Positions 50,893 to 55,027 of a DNA stretch of 55,027 bases are shown in pieces. Numbering within the stretch: position 1 is the stretch's first letter; each line of letters opens with the position of its first letter. Below the pieces are notes generated by a model. The model was not told where the DNA came from, searched no databases, and saw only the letters and a program-made list of their open reading frames with translations. The DNA comes from an uncultured Christensenella sp. GTDB lineage: Bacteria; Bacillota; Clostridia; Christensenellales; UBA3700. Position numbers and translations under genes: made by a program. The stretch spans positions 1 to 55,027 of the forward strand of contig CASDWJ010000035.1 of NCBI GenBank assembly GCA_949284695.1. Direction: 5' to 3'.

Positions 50893-51192
50893 TTACTCCT
50901 TTCCGTTCAGAATGATATTGTCGTTTATATCAAGCATTGTGCCGTCTCTACGAGGATAAAAGATCTTCGCTTTTGCGTCGGGAACGCAAGGACGCTTGAT
51001 AAGTTCGGAAAACGTACGGCGATCGCCGCCGGGCATTTCAAAAACTTGATATCCGAAGTTTTTCAGCGCTCCGAGCGCTACGTAAAAAGTGTAGTATTTA
51101 CGCCCCGATTCCTTTTTCGTTTTCTTGGGCGGTTCGTATGCGGGCTCAGGATCCGTGACTGGGGGAGCGAAAAGTTCGTCTATGAGTCTCAT
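50893..51192 (-). CDS. 99-residue hypothetical phage protein
   Basis: Starts MRLIDELFAPPVTDPEPAYE after GAGGTG. A Pro/Glu-rich N-terminal segment is followed by a basic region (PPKKTKKESGRKYYTFYV) and a compact alpha/beta domain (GALKNFGYQVFEMPGGDRRT). No signal peptide. It ends three bases before the surface-protein gene and overlaps the preceding small gene. Perhaps a small DNA-binding or regulatory protein; not recognised. Confidence 0.65.
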   Translation of the reverse strand: MRLIDELFAPPVTDPEPAYEPPKKTKKESGRKYYTFYVALGALKNFGYQVFEMPGGDRRTFSELIKRPCVPDAKAKIFYPRRDGTMLDINDNIILNGKE

Positions 51193-51343
51193 TGTGATCA
51201 CCTCGTTTTATGGCTTTTTTCAAGATCTGATCTATCTGCTTTTTCAGCTCTTCTAGATTGTCAGAGGTACACGCCAAAGCGTCGTTGTCGACGTCTAAGG
51301 CGCCGTATTTGCCGTCTTCGGTTATATATATCTGAAAAAGCAT
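51146..51343 (-). CDS. 65-residue phage protein
   Basis: MLFQIYITEDGKYGALDVDN then CTSDNLEELKKQIDQILKKA: a short beta hairpin followed by a helix, with AAAGGA before the ATG. The last 15 codons overlap the start of the next gene in a different frame. Small and not recognised, but the site and composition support it as a gene. Confidence 0.55.
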   Translation of the reverse strand: MLFQIYITEDGKYGALDVDNDALACTSDNLEELKKQIDQILKKAIKRGDHNETHRRTFRSPSHGS

Positions 51344-51365
51344 ATTGATAATCCTTTATTTCTGT

Positions 51366-51394
51366 TTGACATAATCAAAATAATATGATAAACT
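51366..51394 (+). promoter_or_regulatory. Promoter on the plus strand inside the phage
   Basis: TTGACA (51366-51371), 17-base spacer, TAAACT (51389-51394) with an extended TGA before it. It points opposite to all phage genes and toward a hairpin terminator. Confidence 0.7.
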
Positions 51395-51400
51395 ATTTTA

Positions 51401-51470
51401 ATAGTAGTGACAGTTCCTTTGGAACGGTGCTGATGCTCATTGAGTGTTTGGCGGTTCACTACTTTTTTTT
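51401..51470 (+). ncRNA. Predicted antisense small RNA of the phage
   Basis: About 70 bases from the predicted start to a T run. The closing stem is AGTAGTGA (51403-51410) / TCACTACT (51456-51463) and is followed by eight T. Inside are a GTTCC-TTT-GGAAC hairpin (51413-51425) and a weaker CTC-ATT-GAG hairpin. It is transcribed against the phage message, from the gap between the 65-residue gene and the basic 113-residue protein and into the 3' end of the latter. The stem is followed by no T run on the minus strand, so it is not a terminator for the phage genes. Confidence 0.65.
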
Positions 51471-51800
51471 ATCTCTTTTTTCTATGTATTTTTGTTTTGC
51501 CTTCTTGCCGTAAGATTTTATTCGATCGTAATCTTTTGATGACATTTTACCGGAGCGAGGATCTGAATAGTCTTTCTGTGGTGCGACGGTTCCTTGTCTT
51601 CGAGCATAAGAATGTTTTGAGTCTCCAAGAGGATTGACTTCCAACTTGTAATTAGGATTGTTTTTTCCTTTTTTGAGTTTTGTGGACAAACCAACGGAAA
51701 CATGCTTATCGTCAATATTATCGACAATAACATGCGGATGTCCGCCTTTTTTATCCTTGTGATTTTTAATTATGATGTTGATAAGACGTCTTTTTTTCAT
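51459..51800 (-). CDS. 113-residue basic phage protein
   Basis: MKKRRLINIIIKNHKDKKGG followed by HPHVIVDNIDDKHVSVGLST, then a long Lys/Arg-rich tail (KSYGKKAKQKYIEKRDKKK). Very basic, no signal peptide. GAGGT lies before the ATG, three bases from the stop of the 651-residue gene. It may bind single-stranded DNA in the manner of small phage DNA-binding proteins, but the family is not recognised. It ends in TAG within the T run of the antisense RNA. Confidence 0.65.
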   Translation of the reverse strand: MKKRRLINIIIKNHKDKKGGHPHVIVDNIDDKHVSVGLSTKLKKGKNNPNYKLEVNPLGDSKHSYARRQGTVAPQKDYSDPRSGKMSSKDYDRIKSYGKKAKQKYIEKRDKKK

Positions 51801-51802
51801 AT

Positions 51803-53758
51803 TTACCTCTTTTTCTTATAACTGTTTTCAAGTGCTTCAAACGGCAGTTTTATCAGCCAGATAATAAAGCGGAAAATGTAGGGTATCGCGCAGATCCCGA
51901 CGATCACCGCGAGAGCAAGCAGACCGTATTTCCACCAATTTTCCTTGAAAGAGCCGAGCGCCGCGGTCAGCTTGTCCCAAAGCTCCTGGATCTTTTCCAA
52001 GAGAGCTTCGAGCCAGTCTTTCGTTTTATCCAATGCGTCGCTAAAAGGATCTTCTGCCGGCGGCGTGACGGACGGGATTATATCGACAGGTGACGCAACG
52101 ACCGGAATTACGGTATATACACCGTCTGCGTTGAATGTCAGTTGAATAATATCAAAGCCGAGGAATACGTTTTCTTGAGCTACATAAGCACAGTCCATCA
52201 AACCAATATTGTTGAAGTTATGATTCAACGGGACACCGTCAGACCAATGATTTTCGTATTTATAGACATTAACTTCTTCTGAATAATATTCTGTGCATGC
52301 GAACCGAAAGAGGAAGACTGTCTGGTCGTTCGCCTCTGCGTTCGCTACATACGTCTTGATATCTGACACGTCTGCTTCTCCGACCAGAAGCCTTTCTGAA
52401 ACGCTTTCAGCCGTTCCGGAAAGATCTTTCGATGATATTGCAATGATTGGCGCAACGTCTTGCAGAACAGCCTGATCCTCCTTAAAAAGGTAGTCCCAGA
52501 GCTGTCCCAAACCTTTAACGTCAGGCTCGTATGCGGTAAAATCAAAAGCGTCTTCGTCTGCATCGAAGTCGACGAGATTGTAAACGCTGCGATCGTCTCC
52601 GACATTTTCAGTTAGTAGGTCTGAGCGGTCACCGCCGTAGCTATAAAGGTATTCTTCAATACGTTCTGAAGGCAAAGTGTAATTGAAGACGTCGGAACCT
52701 TCACTATCAAACAGCCACGATATTTTCGTGATAGCCTCATTGTAATCTTGACTGGATTTCCACTTCATGTTATAAGCTTGGTCAAATAGTAAGTACTGAC
52801 CACCGGCGCTTCTTCCAATTCCGAAACAGTAATCCAGGTCACAGTCTTGATGATCAGCACCGATATCTACGCCGAGCAAGGGTAGAAGAAAGTTATAGAA
52901 ATCGGTATTATCCGTTACGATGATCGGGGTTGTACGGTATTCGTTCCAGGTCGCTTTTATTTTTTGGAGCTTGCCGTATTCTTCGAGGATCGAGTTAGGA
53001 ACGGCAAAATACGCTGTCGTTACCTGATTATGATTTTTTATTGAGGAGTTGTTCGGATCCTGGATATAGCTCGTCTGCTGAATTTCAAGCTCGATCGTGG
53101 TCAGATTCGTAACTTCACATTTCAACGTCGAAGTATCTGTTTCGCCGTCTTTGCCGTAGCCGGCAGCGTAACCGCTGAACTTAAACGTGCCGCCGACGCC
53201 GTACGCTTCGATAGTATTGTTGCCGAAGTCAAGCTCGAACTCTGAAACGTCATAACGACGCTCTGAAGACGTCTTAGAGACGCGCTGCTTTATCGTGGAT
53301 CCCTCTGCAGAGATGTGATCCACGATACGGAATTTATAAAAGAGATTGCTGTATTCGCCTGTGGAGCGACTGCAAACCTTCAGGCTGAATTTTTCGTAAT
53401 CGTCTGGTTTGCCGTCTTCGTCGTAGGAAACGGCGATCGTAATACTGCTTTTCGAGTCCGTCAGGATCGCTTTCCCGGACGGGTTGTATATGTAAACGTA
53501 AAGCCCGAAGTCTCCCATTTTTGAAGAGTAGAAGCTGTAAGCAAACTCCTGGAAGGTTATCAGAGCGACTTCGTCTTTCGTCTTGTATGCGTCGAGATCT
53601 ACGCCGGCAGAGGTAAGATCGTCGACGACGTTCGTGTTTTCGAATGTTTCGTAAGAGGGGGTAACGTCCCCGGTCTCCGCCGCAAAGGCGGGGATCGGGA
53701 ACGCAAGGAGAAGTATTATGACAGAAATGAGCAATGTTGAGAATATGCCTTTTTTCAT
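51803..53758 (-). CDS. Large phage surface/adsorption protein with signal peptide and C-terminal anchor
   Basis: A 651-residue protein. The signal peptide is clear (FSTLLISVIILLLAFPIPAFA-AE). The long middle is beta-rich with several charged segments and no family match. Residues ~565-605 are an amphipathic helix (DKTKDWLEALLEKIQELWDKL), then a transmembrane helix (YGLLALAVIVGICAIPYIFRF) and a basic tail. Signal peptide plus anchor close to the C terminus is the layout of filamentous-phage pIII-type proteins retained in the inner membrane until assembly. GAGG precedes the ATG. Candidate host-receptor protein. Confidence 0.7.
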   Translation of the reverse strand: MKKGIFSTLLISVIILLLAFPIPAFAAETGDVTPSYETFENTNVVDDLTSAGVDLDAYKTKDEVALITFQEFAYSFYSSKMGDFGLYVYIYNPSGKAILTDSKSSITIAVSYDEDGKPDDYEKFSLKVCSRSTGEYSNLFYKFRIVDHISAEGSTIKQRVSKTSSERRYDVSEFELDFGNNTIEAYGVGGTFKFSGYAAGYGKDGETDTSTLKCEVTNLTTIELEIQQTSYIQDPNNSSIKNHNQVTTAYFAVPNSILEEYGKLQKIKATWNEYRTTPIIVTDNTDFYNFLLPLLGVDIGADHQDCDLDYCFGIGRSAGGQYLLFDQAYNMKWKSSQDYNEAITKISWLFDSEGSDVFNYTLPSERIEEYLYSYGGDRSDLLTENVGDDRSVYNLVDFDADEDAFDFTAYEPDVKGLGQLWDYLFKEDQAVLQDVAPIIAISSKDLSGTAESVSERLLVGEADVSDIKTYVANAEANDQTVFLFRFACTEYYSEEVNVYKYENHWSDGVPLNHNFNNIGLMDCAYVAQENVFLGFDIIQLTFNADGVYTVIPVVASPVDIIPSVTPPAEDPFSDALDKTKDWLEALLEKIQELWDKLTAALGSFKENWWKYGLLALAVIVGICAIPYIFRFIIWLIKLPFEALENSYKKKR

Positions 53759-53769
53759 GTTGTACCTCG

Positions 53770-54351
53770 TCAGAAGACAATTTCGTCTTCACTCAGCTCG
53801 ACGCCGGTGACGCCGGAACCGAATACGCAATTCAGCGTTATAGAGCTATCAGACGTCGAAATTTTTATCGCAAAAAACGCTTCGATTTTTGATATGTCGC
53901 CGTCGATCTGGATCGCAGATCTGTCGACGTTGTGGTATTTCGCCAGGACGTCGACGATATCGCCTTGCGGCGGATCTACTGAAAAGCCGGTATCAGTATA
54001 GAGCACGCCGAAAACACCGAATAGATCTTCGACGTCGGCATAACGCTCCGCCGCTCCGTCTACAAAGTAGCCGAAATTTACGCTTGAAAGCGGCAATATT
54101 TCGACTTTGAATTCTTCTTCGGAAGACACTTCGAAAACCGTAAATTCGCTGTAGAGCGAGATTGTAGAATCTTTGTCGTAAGTCGTATCTCCGATCGTAA
54201 CGGAAAAATCTGCGCTTGCAGGAGTCGTCGGATCGTCTTCCAAAAGCGGACTTATTGCGAAAACGTAGACGAGAAGCGCGCAGACAGCAAATAGTCCGAT
54301 CGCGAGTAGAGCTCCGAAAACGCTTTTGAATGTGCTGTTACGTTTTGCCAT
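53770..54351 (-). CDS. 193-residue membrane-anchored phage protein, paralogue of the next
   Basis: An N-terminal helix (VFGALLAIGLFAVCALLVYVF) anchors a beta-rich outer domain. The end GVTGVELSEDEIVF is clearly related to QVSGVSLSKTEITF of the partial gene upstream, so the two look like tandem paralogues with a shared C-terminal fold. A single 5' membrane helix and no second anchor. It lies 11 bases before the large surface protein. Possibly a minor coat or virion-tip protein. Confidence 0.65.
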   Translation of the reverse strand: MAKRNSTFKSVFGALLAIGLFAVCALLVYVFAISPLLEDDPTTPASADFSVTIGDTTYDKDSTISLYSEFTVFEVSSEEEFKVEILPLSSVNFGYFVDGAAERYADVEDLFGVFGVLYTDTGFSVDPPQGDIVDVLAKYHNVDRSAIQIDGDISKIEAFFAIKISTSDSSITLNCVFGSGVTGVELSEDEIVF

Positions 54352-54379
54352 TATGATTACCTCTTTTAATTTCTTTGTG

Positions 54380-54491
54380 GTTACGCATAGTTCTTATTAG
54401 CGCGCTACTTAGAACGTGATTGCGGCGCGATCTGATCGCCGTCAATCCGAGTTACGCATAGTTCTTATTAGCGCGCTACTTAGAACGTGAT
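54380..54491. repeat. Two 41-base direct repeats with an internal palindrome
   Basis: The same 41 bases occur at 54380-54420 and 54451-54491, 30 bases apart. Each holds GTTCT..TAGCGCGCTA..AGAAC, an imperfect palindrome. The second copy covers the stop and last codons of the partial gene; the first is a detached copy downstream of it (in gene direction). A GCGATC-T-GATCGC palindrome (54427-54439) lies between them. Confidence 0.85.
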
Positions 54492-55027
54492 CTCGGTCTT
54501 GCTCAGACTTACGCCAGAAACTTGCGCAACGTACTTGTACTTAAAATAGAAAGATGCTGATGCGCCTGAGTTTGTTTCAGTTACCGTAACTTTGATTTTC
54601 TGGCTTTCGATTGCGGTCACGTTCTTATTTGCATAACTAATTATGTCGTTCTTAGATGCCCATTCATAATTTTCGGATGGGGACGGATATAACAGATCTG
54701 CAAGACCTTTGAAAGCAACTCTGTTGTTATAGTGCAGATTGTCGCCTTCGGATTCGGTGCTGTCATAATGAGTAAAAGGAACAAGCGTCATCGCTGCCTT
54801 AAGCGTATTTCCGGATATGGAGAAGTTCATGGAATCGTGAACAAGCTGTCTGGAACTTGCACCGGTTTCGTTCATGGATTCATATGTATGATAGCCCCAT
54901 TTTGAAGAGTAGTAATCAATGCAAACGAGGTCGTTTGTCACTTCGCCGACATCTTCAACAGTAACCGAATAGGACGTTGAATAGTTGGTTATCGCTCCGA
55001 ATATATTGGAGAGCGAAAGCTGTGCCG
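54480..55027 (-). CDS. Phage protein, 3' part, paralogue of the 193-residue protein
   Basis: Open from the right edge of the window to TAA at 54480, about 182 residues. Beta-rich, Ser/Thr/Asn-rich (ITNYSTSYSVTVEDVGEVTN, ESMNETGASSRQLVHDSMNF), with no membrane helix in the visible part. The C-terminal motif SGVSLSKTEITF matches the end of the 193-residue protein. A GTG at 54941 is internal. Likely an exported phage structural protein whose signal peptide lies outside the window. Confidence 0.65.
   Translation of the reverse strand, partial: AQLSLSNIFGAITNYSTSYSVTVEDVGEVTNDLVCIDYYSSKWGYHTYESMNETGASSRQLVHDSMNFSISGNTLKAAMTLVPFTHYDSTESEGDNLHYNNRVAFKGLADLLYPSPSENYEWASKNDIISYANKNVTAIESQKIKVTVTETNSGASASFYFKYKYVAQVSGVSLSKTEITF

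Overview
The window reads as chromosomal DNA of a strictly anaerobic, fermentative Bacillota of the Clostridia type, probably gut-associated and perhaps Christensenellales-like. That placement is inference from gene content. The evidence is a complete clostridial-order Rnf complex, rubrerythrin, desulfoferrodoxin, a CoA-disulfide reductase with thioredoxin, ECF-type ABC components, several glycosidases, strong GGAGG-type ribosome binding sites, and many TTGACA-N17-TATAAT promoters. The core is GC-moderate and tightly packed. From about 46.1 kb the base composition becomes clearly AT-richer and the gene style changes.

Layout. 1-1.1 kb: end of an ECF-type ATPase and a broken ABC ATPase fused to a foreign membrane tail. 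1.3-6.1 kb: ferritin-like helical protein, then an HD hydrolase/trxB/ABC exporter/D-2-hydroxyacid dehydrogenase operon. 6.4-12.1 kb: hotdog thioesterase (minus strand), then Fe-alcohol dehydrogenase, thiamine pyrophosphokinase, HAD phosphatase and an 830-residue membrane protein ending in a uL15-like domain. 12.1-15.4 kb: GH20 and GH36 glycosidases. 15.5-20.4 kb: P-type ATPase, RadC, a YgjP-like metallopeptidase, a cluster of four perfect DnaA boxes, and a CwlD-like amidase. 20.5-25.2 kb: NlpC/P60 lipoprotein, GH27 with an inserted domain, two small proteins, and a 23S rRNA uracil methyltransferase on an apparently leaderless message. 25.3-28.0 kb: degraded leucine-rich-repeat gene, a membrane-anchored XRE regulator with a small membrane partner, and a DUF262 remnant. 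28.2-32.2 kb: a 1149-residue fusion of an Hsp100-type AAA+ module, a receiver-like domain and a soluble FtsH-type AAA+ metalloprotease, followed by a YbjN-like protein. 32.4-37.5 kb: GNAT, exported metallo-beta-lactamase-fold protein, small protein, then the thiol and superoxide cluster trxA/rhodanese/CoA-disulfide reductase/desulfoferrodoxin. 37.7-43.4 kb (minus): Gx transporter-rnfCDGEAB, which makes an ion gradient from ferredoxin. 43.8-45.8 kb (minus): GH18-like lipoprotein and rubrerythrin.

46.0 kb to the end (minus) is an accessory island. It starts with a gene remnant and two damaged genes (GIY-YIG-like, radical SAM/SPASM without its cluster motif). It continues into what looks like an integrated filamentous phage (inovirus): a Zot-type assembly ATPase, surface/adsorption-type proteins with signal peptides and C-terminal anchors, GC-rich hairpins, a terminator, and a probable antisense small RNA with its own promoter and terminator. 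The phage runs off the right edge. No replication gene or unmistakable major coat gene is inside the window.

The strongest candidates for undescribed biology are the Hsp100-receiver-FtsH fusion with its YbjN-like neighbour, the inovirus with its antisense RNA, the DnaA-box cluster away from dnaA, and the uL15-tailed membrane protein.
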